64,000 nt of DNA from Planoprotostelium fungivorum (GCA_003024175.1 MDYQ01000034.1:62001-126000); one strand, 5' to 3'; positions 34,814-47,452 are shown, counted from the stretch's first letter. A program made the numbers and translations. The notes: generated from the sequence alone by a model not told the origin.

Positions 34814-36358
34814 ATGGGAAATAGCTGCGCTTCTCCCAGTGTAAAATCAACTGAGGACAATGAACGCATCAACAAGAGCCTGAGGATGGACAAGAAGAAG
34901 TATGAGGAGGAAGTTCGGCTTTTATTGTTGGGTGAGTCGAAAGGCATCTATAGACGTATAGACTCTGTCGAACATGTGGAATCATATCGTGTTTCACTCT
35001 GACAAAAACCGTTAGGGGCGGGAGAGTCTGGTAAATCGACTATAGCCAAACAGATGAAAATCATTCACCTCAACGGTTTCAACGAAAGCGAGAAGGCATC
35101 CTATGTAGAGGTGATGTTGTTCCGGAACTACGATGAGTTGACATGCAGTCCAGACGATTCACTATAACATCTATAATGCCATGAAGCAGATGATAGGCGC
35201 CACCCACTCACTGAAAGTACCCATCGAAGACGAAACCAATCGCGATGTGATATGAATGCAATGTCATCTCATTCCCTGACGACAAACAGGCGGCAGAGCG
35301 CATCATGACGGATCACACTTATTTCACGAACCTCTTGTCCCCCAAACAAGCCAGAGAGGTGGGGCAGTCTCGCGCTGACCCCTCGTTTACAACGTTGTAG
35401 ATCGCCAGACTGTGGGAAGATCCAAGCATCCGAGCCGTCTACAAAAGGTCCAGCGAATATCAACTCACAGACTCTACAGAATAGTGAGTTTCATTCTATG
35501 GACGACACTGACGCTCTTCAGCTACATGAACGATTTGACTCGAGTGACGGCGACAGATTATCTTCCAACGGAGCAAGACATCTTACGTTCGAGGGTGAAG
35601 ACGACTGGTATCATAGAGACGACCTTCTATTTGGAGAAGATGTATTTCAGGTGAATCGATTTGGATGGCGTAGAGGATGTTGAAAAGAATGGTAGAATGA
35701 TGGATGTGGGAGGGCAGAGGAGTGAGAGAAAAAAGTGAGATGACATCAGCATGATGGATGTTGATGATGTAACAGGTGGATGCATTGCTTCTCGGAGGTC
35801 ACGGCGGTTATTTTCTGTGTAGCTCTGTCAGAGTATGATCTGAAACTGAGCGAAGACGAGACGGTCAATCGCATGCATGAGTCGTTGAAGTTATTCAAAG
35901 ACGTCTGCAACTCAAAGTGGTTCTTTAACACTGCCATGATTTTATTTTTGTGAGTTTTCATCTACAACGATGTAGATGTATATTGACTTTGAAATAGAAA
36001 CAAGAAAGATTTGTTCCAACAGAAGATCGAAAAGGTGACGATTTTATTTCGTTTTAATTCAACCTGACTCGTTGTAGTGTGACCTCAACATGTGTTTCCC
36101 AGACTACACAGGTACCATACCTCACCACATCCCTTTTATTTCATTTTATTCTCACTCACTTACCCAGGGGGCTGTAACTATGACAACGCGGTCAAATTCA
36201 TCTCAGAAAAATTTGTCCAGCAGAACGAGAATCCAAAAAAGTTGATCTACTGTCATCAGACGTGCGCCACCGACACGAAGAACATCGAGACGATCTTCAA
36301 CGCCGTCAACGACGTTCTATTGGACGAGATCCTGAGCAATCTGGGAATAGACGTATAA
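34814..36358 (+). CDS. Heterotrimeric G protein alpha subunit
   Basis: Starts [12 protein letters not shown], with Gly2 for myristoylation and Cys5 for palmitoylation. Motifs in order: [18 protein letters not shown] (P-loop, the first G supplied across intron 1), RVKTTGI (switch I Arg/Thr), [12 protein letters not shown] (switch II catalytic Gln), LNKKD and TCATDTKN (guanine specificity). It ends [11 protein letters not shown]. There is no Cys four from the end, so it is not a pertussis-toxin type. About ten introns of 37-48 nt are clear. Those at 35359-35400, 35950-35997 and 36035-36077 carry the TCTACAACG/CGTTGTAG motif. Switch II is split over three exons. Confidence 0.96.
35359..35400 (+). 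repeat. G alpha intron ending in a palindromic motif
   Basis: A 42-nt intron with TACAACGTTGTA as its last segment. The palindrome abuts the AG acceptor. Confidence 0.8.
35959..35978 (+). repeat. Perfect hairpin inside a G alpha intron
   Basis: CATCTACAACGATGTAGATG: an 8-bp perfect stem with an ACGA loop, placed nine bases after the donor of the intron at 35950-35997. Confidence 0.9.
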
Positions 36359-37388
36359 AGACCTCTGTGAAATGCTTCTCTCTGAAATATATTTCGTCTC
36401 GAAATCTGGACGAAAAACGAAGACCGAGGATATATAGGGGAACTGCTCGCATTCAGGTGATATTGCAATTCATTTACGAAAATGATATAGAAGCGACCGA
36501 AATTCAGAGATGTTCCTCCTCTTTGTCGTGCTCTCGGTGTCGAGATAGCATCTTCGATACAAACGTAAGGGGAGGTGACCGCGTGGAGAGAAAGAGTGTG
36601 AGAGACAAAGTCAAGAGACGCAAATGGGCTGAATTGAGATGCGTTTGCTCCTGTTTTCGCTCGACCCGAAACAGAGAGGGCTATCAAAGCGGATGGTTCC
36701 TCTTCTCGATAAAGTGAGAAACGCGTGACTGAACGTGTCTGTCGCGGTAAGGAACATATGTTGTTGGGGCGACGAGATTTGTAAGATGAAATTTCACAAA
36801 GATCCTGGGCCGGAAAGGAGACCTTTGAGACAACCACCGAACATTACAGACAAACTCTCGCGATCAGCAACACACGCACGACCTACGACGAACATCACTT
36901 ATATATATTTGTAACAATGGACCGCTACCGAAAGATCAGAAGCAGCACAGCACCCACCGCTGTTGGCAGCGCAGAACTCCCGAGGAGAAAGTTCACATCC
37001 GCCTTCCTCTATTCATCGATGCAAGAGCGACCATCTTTCTACCGATCTCCAGAGACAAGCCGAAAGTCGAACGGCGACTCACCATAATACAACACCTCTA
37101 TTTTTTTGTACATCGCAACCCTCACCTCTATCGATACATCCATCAACATCGACGTCACGATGCCGTCTCGTCGCCTGTGTTCACCGGTGATGACACCATC
37201 TGGCACAATTCTTGTCTGTTCTCATCGTCTGCCCTTTCATTTCATCCAAAAGAGAAGCTGGCGGAGATATTGCTTTATAGAATGGAGTCGGGGTGGTGTC
37301 GGTGTTTTTTATTCCTATCACGACACCCTCGGGCGAAAATCAAAGTACGAGGGGGAAGTCTGACGCGGGCGACGTTACAAAGCCAGAG
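36359..37388. other. About 1 kb without a recognised gene
   Basis: Frames on both strands overlap each other without domain character. A TATA-like TATATATTT at about 36903 precedes an ATG at 36917 with a 56-codon frame (MDRYRKIRSSTAPTAVGSAE...), which could be a small gene or a 5' exon of the MFS gene. I could not connect it. Otherwise the region is probably the MFS promoter and the G alpha 3' flank. Confidence 0.35.
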
Positions 37389-39366
37389 ATGAAGAGCATC
37401 AACGATGATGTCTGGGACGGACGGAAATCAACGGAGGAGAGACCCCTGTTGGGTGATGGGATCATTTGGCACGTCACGTGTCGCTGACGATTCGAAGATG
37501 ATGTGTTAGAGCCACCTCTCGTTCCGATCGAGAAGCAATGGCACAGACCTCGTATGACGTTCTTGATGATCTTCTTGATCATACATTTCATCTCTTTCGG
37601 TTTCAGCCTGAGTATGACCTATCTTCGAATGGTCGATCTATTCAAGGTGACACAGTCTCGATATCACCTGTTGTGTGTGACAGCATTTAGAGAACCGGTT
37701 TAGATAACACCGCTGCTGTCGCACAGGCCACTATCTTCAATGGATATCTCGGAGCGATCAAAGGCTCAGGCACATTCCTGCTCTCTCCTGTCTTTGGCAA
37801 GATCTCAGATCGAATCGGACGTAAACCCTTGTTCTTCGTATCACTCGTGAGGATGTAACCTACTCAAGTCCAAACTGATCGTGTTCAGTTGTCGACCGCT
37901 TTCGACACCAGTGCGTACATCGTGGGAGAACCCATGTGGATCTTCTTCATCTCGAAGGCAGTCCTTGGACTTACCGACAGTAAGTATCTACGAGAAGATG
38001 TTCCATCTCATCCATTCTAGGCATGTATACGACAGGAATGGCTGCCATGATCGACGTCACGCCAACTCACAGAAGAGGTGAGACCTTGACAATGACATCG
38101 ACGTTGACCTAAGGATAGCCTTCGGTTTCGCCATGTTTGGTGTGGGATTTGGGCTGAGCATGATCGGATGGCCTGCCCTGGCTGGTTTCGTCGCAGATAA
38201 GGTGACCATTTTATTTCATTTTATTTACATTCTGAACGTCAGCAGACCAGCTTCAACATGGTCTTCTACATCTCGCTCGGTATCGACGGTCTCGCTCTCA
38301 TCACTCTCCTTCTCATGCCAGAAACAAACCGTAACAAGGTGATGACGTCACCTCCATCGTGTGATCTCATCATCATCGCAGGTCAAACGGCCCATATACT
38401 TTAGTGACTTCGTCCCCCTCTCCAACTTCACTTTCCTCTTTCGAAACTTTCACACAAAGTTTCTCGCTTTCATCCTAGTCATCCTCAGCTTCTCCCTAGA
38501 AGGTGAAAGACTGTTTCATCCAACGAATCTCACACCATCAGGTATCATGGATAGTTTCTCTCCTTGGCTCAAATTCAAGTTTCCAAATCAATCCAACTTC
38601 ATGATGGGGACCATCTCATCGGTTGCGGGGGCCGGGTTGATGATGTCCGCTCCCATCACACACTTCATCTTACCTCGTTTGGGGAAGAAAAAGTCCATCT
38701 GCATGAGCATCGCGACGGGGACGGCAGGATTGGTCACTTTAGTCTTCGTCACCGAATGGTGAGGCACGAGCGATGTAGAATGAGACATTGAACGGAACAG
38801 GTGGCAGCTGTATCCTCTCATCTTACTCCGCTCACTCGCCTTTGTATCCAGTGAGTCGCAGTTTCTCTTGTCCTGCATTTCGATTTATTTTATTTTATTT
38901 ACGTCTCGACAGATCCGACGCTACAGGCCATGCTGTGTGCTCACTATTCTCCGGAAGAGCAGGCACCGTTGGTCGGCATCCTCATCTCATTGAAGACGAT
39001 CCCGAGCGTCATCGGCCCGTTCGTCTTTCCAAAGATCTTCTCTTACTTCATCGAGCACGACCCAAAGATACCAGGTACGCTCATCATCACCATCATCGAC
39101 CGTATAGACACGAACTGCAGGAGTCATCTCATCTGAACGTAAACAGAGATCGTCTTCTACATCGTCGGCATCATGAATTCCTTCATCTTGGTGTGCTGTG
39201 TGGTTTATTTCATCTTCGTCAAGTCACCGAAGACGAAGCAGGTATCAGAGGTGAAGGTGTTGTGATGGATGTCCACTGATGGACGTGGCAGATCACACCG
39301 AAAGATGCATACGCCTCGGTCGTCGTAGAGAGTCCTACCTTCAGAAGGGAGTCGTTGATGCAATAA
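37389..39366 (+). CDS. Major facilitator superfamily transporter
   Basis: After a short cytosolic N-terminus (MKSINDDVWDGRKSTEERPL), about 12 hydrophobic segments follow. The first is FLMIFLIIHFISFGFSLSM. The loop 2-3 motif A is GKISDRIGRKPLFF, and GWPALAGFVADK marks the middle. The second half includes MMGTISSVAGAGLMMSAPI and IVFYIVGIMNSFILVCCVVY. Six or more introns are short; those at about 38201 and 38880 are of the T-rich class. The layout fits H+-coupled drug/solute antiporters of the TetA/MFSD10-like kind; substrate unknown. The upstream start is uncertain. Confidence 0.82.
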
Positions 39367-39595
39367 ACTGTTGTATATATCTCATCCAGATTACGTCTGG
39401 ATGGTCTTCATAAGAACATGCGAGGACGGAGTGATTGTGACCTGGACACATGAAAGACTTTGACGGAGTGATTCACAAACATGCAAGCTATAAAGGTGTT
39501 ACCGCGTAAATGCATGATTCGATCTACTCCACGCTCGAGGCTGTGAACTTTTGAAAAGATGAAGCTCTCGGACCAACTATTTATCAACCGGCTGT

Positions 39596-40187
39596 TTATC
39601 GCTCCTCGCACCACTCGTTCTCCTTTCTGATTTGTTCTTCCTCCTCGGGCGTGAAATCGTTCTTGATGTTGAAGGTCTTTCTGATCTCCTCAGGGGTCTT
39701 GCCCTTGATCATGTTGGCGACCTTTGAAAATAATGAGCTGGGGATCAAAGACACGTGTACACGTAAAAAAGACTTACGGTCTTGCAAGTCAGATCCAAAA
39801 GAGGCTTGATGTCGAGGTAGTTGGCGGCCAGAATGAGCTCGAAGAGGGTGGCTTGGTCAACCTTGCAGAAATCGGCATCCCAGGGGGTAATGTTATCTGT
39901 TGATTTGTCGTCCTTCTTCTCCTCAGTGGCGGGAGTGGGGTGCTCCAAGTGGTAGCGGCAGTATTCAATGACCTTGGTTAGAATTTTTCCAGTCACGTTG
40001 GGCAGGGGAATGGCGGTCTCAGCTCCGAGTCCCTCCATATCTGAATTTAATGAGTCCAAACATCTAATTATCCAAAATAAAATGAGTCACCCTCAAGCAT
40101 GTTCTTGATTGTGACGGACATCTCGGCCACTGGCTTCTCAACGGAGAACTCTTGGTCATCTGACGAGGACAACTTGATCTGAGACAT
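39596..40187 (-). CDS. SKP1: SKP1, SCF ubiquitin ligase adaptor
   Basis: Starts [19 protein letters not shown]. The BTB/POZ core shows [20 protein letters not shown], then [17 protein letters not shown]. The F-box-binding tail is [20 protein letters not shown] and [19 protein letters not shown]. Two introns split it. It bridges cullin-1 and F-box proteins. The conserved Pro that is hydroxylated in amoebozoan Skp1 ([10 protein letters not shown]) is present. Confidence 0.97.
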
Positions 40188-40525
40188 GATGGTGTCTGTA
40201 TGTGTGCGTGTTCACTTATGGAAACAACGTTGAGAGTTCCGGTGTCGACATTTCTTCATTGTAGACGGAAGCCCTTCCACGAAGCAAGATTCGCTGAAGG
40301 AAACTATTCTCTTCGTGGAGGTAGTATTTATATGGTCCATACCTCGTTCTATTCGTATCAGATACTAGTAACTACTGATGATAGTGGTGTGGAATCGTCT
40401 CTGTATGAAAGTCGTCCGTAGCCTGATGTAGCGGTGGAAATAACCTTAGTATTAAGTGTCGTACCAGCCTGGGACGAAGCTCGTTTATTTTCGGGCGACG
40501 GCTAAAAGACAGCCCACGCAGCCTG
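40188..40525. other. Divergent promoter region of Skp1 and CTL genes
   Basis: No gene is seen in 338 bases between the two divergent start codons. One CATTGTAGAC motif occurs at about 40257, close to the Skp1 start. Confidence 0.4.
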
Positions 40526-42981
40526 ATGGGTTGCTGTATTACTAGAATCGAGCCAGAATCCCTTCCTGTGGGGGTGATTCGAGAGAGAAGATGTCAGGAT
40601 GTCTTCTTCCTCATCTTATTTCTCGTCTTTACGGCTGGAATGGCATATGTAGCCGTTCAGGCCGGCCAGAAGGGAAATCTTCAGCTGTGAGATGGAGAGA
40701 CCAACCATTAATGATTCCTGATTCGATTCAGCGTCACACACGGACGAGACATGTACGGGAACATGTGTGGCATCAATAACATCGGTGGCGGATTTATACC
40801 ACAGACGTGGTCGAATAATAGTCGAGACATGACAAGCCTTCCTTATCTCTACTGGCCAAATCCTCTCGACACATCCATACAATTGTGCGTCAGCGAATGC
40901 CCCCAAAATACGGAGGTGAGAATCGAGATCACATCATCTTGTGACCTGATACAGGTGGTCGATTTCTCTGAATACATCTGTTATTATCACACGAACGCCA
41001 GTCTGCAGCAATTTCTCTCCGGTAACTGTTGGCCACCATACAAAGCCGAGCCAGGTGCACACCATCATGTCGATCTCATCCACTGATCCTCCAAGTATTG
41101 GGACGTTGCATTCCAATAGTCATCAATTTGGGAAGCGTAAATACAACGACGAATGTCACAGTCTCGACCAGTAACAGCACCACATCGAATAATACCACAC
41201 CGGGTAACAACAGCACGACAAATGGTACCACGACCATCAGCAACAACAACGGCACCAATTCAGGATTCTTTCATAACTTTAATGGAAAGCAGCTGGTCGC
41301 TCAGGTGTTGTCTGATCTGGTGATATCGTGGAGGTGGATCGCCCTCTGTGTCGGAGGGGCCGTCGTGGCTGCATTCATCTGGATCATTCTGATGAGGTCA
41401 GAAGTCACGCCCGTCACCATCATCGTCATCATCTGAAAAAATGACAGGTTCTTCGCTGGATTGATCGTTTATTCGACCATCTTGTTGGTGTATGGCGGTC
41501 TCATCACATTGGTTGTCTTCTTGTGGCTCTTCTTACGCAGTCGGCAGTGAGTCCATCAGAAGTTCACACGAATCGAATTGATCTACGATAGAGCGACATA
41601 CGATGCTACACCTTCCGAGAATCGTTTGAACGCAGACCATCGTAATCTCATCTTGATGAAGGTAGTCCATCACCGTTCATCATCTCGACCTCATGCAACA
41701 CAGATCGTCACCTACGGTCTCACAGCCATCGTAGCCATTCTAGTCCTCCTCCTCTTATGGCTGTTCAAGAGAATTCGTCTGGCTGTGGGCATCATCAAAG
41801 AGGCATCACGAGCTGTCGTATCATCACCGTCCATTCTATTCCTTCCATTCTCCACGATCATCGCCCTCGCTATATTCGGAGCCTATTGGATCGCCGTAGC
41901 AGTGTAAGTTGATGCCATCACATCTTCGATTGATAGGCTTCTAGTTTATTGGCCACATCAGGTCAGGCTGTGTTCAGTCAAACAGGAATGCTGAGAGGTT
42001 ACAATACGGATAATATCACCGAAGGCCTTCAGTTTTACCATCTGTTTGGATTATTCTGGTACTGGCAGCTGTTCATAGCCATTGAGCAGACTGCCATCGC
42101 AGGGGTAGTTGGAATCTGGTACTGGACTCCCGTGAAGAAGGTAGACATCAAGACCATCATCACCATCGCGATGATGACATGAGCAGGACATACCTTGGTT
42201 TCCTCTCATTCCTTCCATTTGGAGGATCATTCGCTACCACTTTGGATCTCTCGCTTTCGGTTCCTTCATCATCGCTCTCATCAAGATGATCCGTTTCATC
42301 TTGAAATGGCTACAGAGCCGATTGAAGGGAGCTCAGGCCGGGTGGTTGAAATGTCTCCTGAGAGCTTTAGACTGCTTCTTCGCTGTCCTAGAGAGGTGTC
42401 TCAAATATCTGAGCGAAAAAGCTTACATCATGGTGAGATCACGCATCACCATCATCGTGTCTGACGCGTACAGATCGCCATCAAGGGCGAATCCTTCTGT
42501 TCTTCCGCTCAGAGGGCCTTCCATCTCATTCTGAACAACATATTGAGAGTGGGTGCAGTAGGTGTTATCAGCACCATTTTACTCTTCCTCGGGAAATTAG
42601 CCGTGACCGGAGGAATCACTGCATTGGGTGTGTGGCTAGTATCGAGAGATGCATCCGTACATTATGTTGTCGTGCCATGTCTGGTGAGTGGCAGCATCAT
42701 CACAACCCATCACATCATGGTCACATCGTCTTCACGATCTCTGACGTCCACAGATGATCGGCCTTTTAAGTTTCTTCATCGCTTCTTCCTTCATGGACGT
42801 GTACCACATCGCAATCGATACCATTCTCCTCTCCTTCTGCGAAGATTGCGAGTCCAACGACGGCTCAGCCCAGAGACCCTACTACATGTCCGACGCTCTA
42901 CTCAACTTTGTCGACACGGCCAACAAACACAACACGAACCACACGACCATGGTCAAGCCTTACACGGAAGGAGATTCATGA
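40526..42981 (+). CDS. Choline transporter-like protein (CTL/SLC44 family)
   Basis: Starts MGCCITRIEPESLPVGVIRE, directly followed by the family signature RCQDVFFLILFLVFTAGM. A large extracellular loop shows GRDMYGNMCGINN, disulfide Cys pairs and a Thr/Asn-rich N-glycosylation run (NTTTNVTVSTSNSTTSNN). Transmembrane segments then follow: WIALCVGGAVVAAFIWIIL, VAILVLLLLWLFKRI and IKEASRAVVSSP. The CTL C-terminus is CEDCESNDGSAQRPYYM. The N-terminal MGCC could be myristoylated and palmitoylated. Family members move choline or ethanolamine. About ten introns of 40-60 nt. Confidence 0.93.
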
Positions 42982-43039
42982 TGATTGTACAGCTCACGAA
43001 AAAACAACTTATTACACGACATAAAAGACAAGTGTTCAT

Positions 43040-44247
43040 TCACGGTATCTTCTGTATTTTGGGAACTTCTTCTCTCGAATTGAACATCCAGATGCCCATG
43101 AGGTCATCTACGTTCCTCTCCCCTCTCTTGCTCTCCTGGAGCCAGCTCTTCGCTTCCGCTCTGAGTTCGCTCCTGCTGCAGGTGATGAACGAGCAGCGAT
43201 CGTCGCCTCTGACCCTGCAAGTGATCTCCACCGTATCTACGAAGCAGCCGAGGGCTTCTGATATCCACCCTGATATGTAGCCCGCGGTCGAATGACAACA
43301 AGGCGGAATCTCGTTGGTCTCTGATCCTATTCCACCATCAGTATGACGTACGATGACGTAGAATGACGTCATACCGGGTATGAGCATGTAGTAGCTGTTA
43401 TCCATCCACGCTTGGCTCTCTGAACCGAATTGTAGTTCACACCGTACACTCGTTCGTTCGATGCGGCCTGGAAAATGATGAATACGATACATCATTTGGA
43501 TGTCAGGAGATTCGTATGCTTCTGTTTGTTCCTCACCCTTTGAATTGAGGGCGATGGATGTGCTGGGTAAGATGGCTAATTTACCCCAGCCACCGTGACG
43601 CATGCAGGTGGACATGAAGTAAAGTTTCTTGTGTGGACCACTCAGACCTGATCACGTGTCATCCATCATGTCTTCATTCCATAGAGATGTAGATGTAAAG
43701 ACGATGGCAGTGATGTGCACATGATCATCATCATCGTGTCACAGATGAAAAAAGAGATGATCACCGTGCAGAGACAGATGCTTGAGATCTGATCTGGCCA
43801 CCGCTTGAAACATCTCGTAACTGAATCGGTAAGACACTCTCGTCGCCGTCACCAGATTCGCGGCGAAGGCGAAATTATTCGATTTGTACTGATCTACAAC
43901 GTGCTGCATCCTCATGAGAACATAGTTCTCTTCTGATCGCCTCGGGTAATGGATTCTGGCGGGAGAAAATGTGACGGAGCCGTACAATTGTTCTTCTGCC
44001 TGGAGACACTGCTGCCACACCTGATGATAGAGTCAGAAGAGAAGTAAGAATCGAGATGAAGTATGGTCTACAACGAGCCGTAACAAAGTAGAAGAAGAGG
44101 GGAGAGAAATAAAAACGTACGGCAGGGACGTCTTCGAAGACTTCTGCCTTTGTGGGGGGCTTCACGATCGGCTACCATCGATCAGTTTCTTCTTTCAAAG
44201 ACATTTATATCTTTTTCTCTATTTCTCACCTGTCTGAATCGACTCAT
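43040..44247 (-). CDS. Stand-alone V4R-domain protein
   Basis: Starts MSRFRQ at 44247, with several introns. The protein reads WQQCLQAEEQLYGSVTF, FRYSYEM-like FSYEMFQAVARSDLKHLS and SGPHKKLYFMSTCMRHGGWG. Its C-terminal V4R motif is CCHSTAGYISGWISEALGC, then VEITCRVRGDDRCSFITC. V4R (4-vinyl reductase) domains are alpha/beta small-molecule-binding or regulatory modules related to Bet3, mostly from prokaryotes. The same motif recurs at the end of the RasGEF gene only 27 bases upstream on the same strand, so the two are probably related by tandem duplication. Function unknown. Confidence 0.75.
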
Positions 44248-44273
44248 GACACTGCTACTCTTCGTCCTCTCGT

Positions 44274-47200
44274 CTACAATTCGATCACTCCCGTTTCATT
44301 CTTATGAAACCCACCGATCTTCGTCTTGTGTCTTCCGATGGGCATGGGTTTCGATTGTAGATTGACCACTTCTTCTCTCCTGGCCTCGCTCATATTCATC
44401 TGCTGGCAGATCTGTTGGATTCTGGCTTCGATGCGGTCCGAAGGCGCCACGATGAACGTACACGGGTGCGTACTGTACTTCTTGTTACACGTGATCTCCA
44501 CGGCGACCAACGTGCGGCCGTGGCCTGGGAATGTCAGATGAAATCTCGACGAAATCTCTCACCGTAACAAGACGTCATCCAGCCTGATAAGTACCCGGCC
44601 AACGAGGCACATTCGTGTTGGTTTCCGCCTTCTGACAGATGAATCTGTTAAACCTTCAGATCTGGAGTTGTCGACGTCGACATTTACCTTCAAGAACATG
44701 TCTTCGTAATCAGAGTAGTACTCCACGACTTGACATTTCGACCAGCCTGTTGGAGGTGAGAAAAGTCGACGAAAAGTCACTGACCCAGGTAAGAAGTAAA
44801 GATGGCACCCGCCAGACCCGGGTGTTTCAATTCAATGAGACCGAAAGCATCGCAGTACGCCTCGGCGTCCGCTCTGCCCATGACCATCCACCTGATTTTC
44901 CGTGAACCTTCGATCTACAACGCGACATTTCACCTGTGGTAATTGTGTCCTTCTAACGAGCGGCTGGGAGCCAAGAAACCGAGTTCGTCTCGTAAGATGG
45001 AGAGCATGGTTGGACCCATTTCCTGCAGGGAAGAAGCTCTGAGTAGGAGCGAGTTGAAATCGGAGATGGTGATGATGCCCTGTCATGCGATGAGAAACAA
45101 TTTTATTAATAAAATAAAAATTGTCACCTTTCGGATGTCGACCCTCGTCCTCGAATTGAAAAATACCTTGGCTTTTCCCTCGATCTACAACGAGTCAGGG
45201 TTTTCCATTAAGAATAGCCTCACCTGTTCCAGCGGCCCTACAGCTTCGGGGCTCAAAATAACCTTCTTCTGTCTGTTTCGACTGATCCGAACGCCCTGCC
45301 AAAACAGAGTTCGATTCTTCACCTTACCAGAATCGTCGACAGGAGACGACGGTGCAGAATTGGCCTGCGAAACCGTCAGTCATCGCGTCGACAATTCGTA
45401 GACAGAGTTAAAGGTTTCGTATTCTGTACCTGTGTGGCCGGTGGGTTACCATCGTAACTCTCGAAAGAGGACTGCTGCCACAGAGCTGGTTCGGTGGAAA
45501 GAGATGCCTCGTACAGCTGTTCGTCGCTCATGATCGTGTCACCACACTTGAGCACGTTGAGGACCCTGGGCTGTCACCGTTTCAATCCCCGCTCCCTCCC
45601 ATTTTTCTCTCTCACGTCGACGTAGAATTCGTACTCGTGGGACTGTTTCTCCCACAGGAAGGCCAATTGATTTTCGATCAATTTGATCGTATCGAAATTT
45701 ACCTTCGAAGACGTCAGAATGGAAAACTCGTGGAGAATTTGCGGAGAATTCACCTCTCCCTCCTCCGTGTAAGCTCGGTTCTCGTTGACAAACGTGAAAT
45801 CTCTCATTAAGAGTCCCAAAAGGGGCACCCTTGGTCCCACCCTCTCCACCACCTCCGCTCGGTACCTAACACGTCATTACGTAACTCGAAATCTCGTCGA
45901 CATACCTGGCGAAATTCTTCCCCGGGCTCATCTTTGCGTCCAAGTCATCGTAATCGATCTGGTCGCGTTCCGAAATATTGATCCACGCTCCTTTCAATCT
46001 CTGTACAACGTAATGATTCAAGCCAGACACGACTGCCATACAACCCTCGAAATTTCCGAGGAGATCGCAGCGCTGGGAAGGTCAGGGAGGTGATGGGTGA
46101 TGACGTCACCTTGGCCGTGCGTATCATACGTTCGATGATTTCGGTCTGACCCGCCCGACTCGTTTCCGTTACGATGCAACATTTGACCCAATCACTGATC
46201 TACAACGCGATAAGACATCTCCACGCGAATGAGATGTCATCGTATGATATCATCACGTTTGACGTGTACACATACATATGATATCTCGAAATCTCACCTG
46301 GTTGAACGTGGCCGTGAGATCGTCTATGCTCTTCGTCTTCCTCTTCCCTTCGTCCCAATTCATCTTCACCATGCACTCTGACCCTGTCGAAATGTCAACG
46401 AGTTTTCATCGACTTCTCCTTCACCTTTCATCTTCCTAAATTCATCGTACAATCGCAGCGTCAGGGCATCGCCCACGGCTTCAGGTGTGTAACGTAGAAT
46501 TGGTAGCAATTTCGAGTTACGTATGCCCATTTGTATGGTGTCCACCCTGAACGATCCACTCCTCGATCGTGAAGTCTGAGAGAATTGAGTGAAATTTCGC
46601 GTGGCAGGTAACATCACCAGGTCTAGATTGGTAGAGTGGCGGCGAGGTTTAGAGTTGAACTTCTGCATGCGAGCGGCTGATGTGACGAGGGTAGAGGTCT
46701 TCTCGTTTAAAGGACGTTCTGAGTCGTTCGGTGTGGTGGAAGACGTGGAAGTGGGTCGAGATGGCTCAATGGGGGTGGCGATCGAATCGGCACGATGTGA
46801 TTTCATCTTTCGGATGATGAGGCGGGAAGGATTGGCCAGCTGCGTGTAGAATGAACGAAAGGACACGTGTAGAAGATGTCGGGTGTATGAGATGTGTGAT
46901 TCGAGAAATGTGCGATTGATATGGGAAGATGATGCAGATCGGAAAGAGAAGGTGATGGTGTGGGCTCTCATCTCACCCTTATAAATAAGAGTTTCAATTC
47001 GTTCTTTCTACAGGGAAACTCATCGACCCTCTGAACGATGGAGAGTCTATCCTTTGGAGAGAAATCATCTCTGAAACTCTCGTTGAACCACATCAATAAG
47101 AAATCCATGGCACTGAACGTGTCGTCAATAAATGCGTCAGATGGACACATGAGACATGCGATGTATACCTCTCCATGGCTGCAGGATTGTCTATACTATC

Positions 47201-47452
47201 GTCTAAACTACTCCAGTTTCAGAGATGGTGTGTAATATAGCATCCAAGACTCACAATTTCTGCCATATTGCCATCAGTTCAGAGGGTTCTATATACTTTC
47301 TAAAGGTACAGATGAAAGTTCTCGTCTCAACTTCTAACCGTTAGATCTTCGGACACCATCACTCTTTCTCTCTCATCACCTCTATTCCGCGTACTATCAG
47401 AGAAGAGATCGAGAGCCCATCGATTCAACGAGGGAGGTGCCACCTTCTTCAT
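44274..47452 (-). CDS. RasGEF with C-terminal V4R domain
   Basis: Starts MKKVAPPSLNRWALDLFSDS at 47452. A RasGEF-N region follows (TFICTFRKYIEPSELMAIWQ, then DFLLMWFNESFRDDFSP). The catalytic Cdc25 domain spans about 45600-46450 with SGLNHYVVQRLKGAW, AKMSPGKNFARYRAEV and RVPLLGLLMRDFTFVNEN. After a linker the V4R-type end reads NECASLAGYLSGWMTSCYG, joined across an intron to HGRTLVAVEITCNKKYSTHP and CTFIVAP. It ends KNETGVIEL. RasGEFs load GTP on Ras at membranes; a V4R end could sense a ligand. More than ten introns, several with the TCTACAACG motif. Confidence 0.78.
45100..45115. repeat. 16-bp AT palindrome in a RasGEF intron
   Basis: ATTTTATTAATAAAAT is perfectly palindromic and belongs to the T-rich intron class. 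Confidence 0.75.

Noticed and set aside
36256-36837. 193-codon minus-strand frame
   Set aside because: Its 3' part is antisense to the last G alpha exon and the rest has no domain character.
40440-40525. Possible tRNA-like stem region upstream of the CTL gene
   Set aside because: No A box, B box or cloverleaf could be built.
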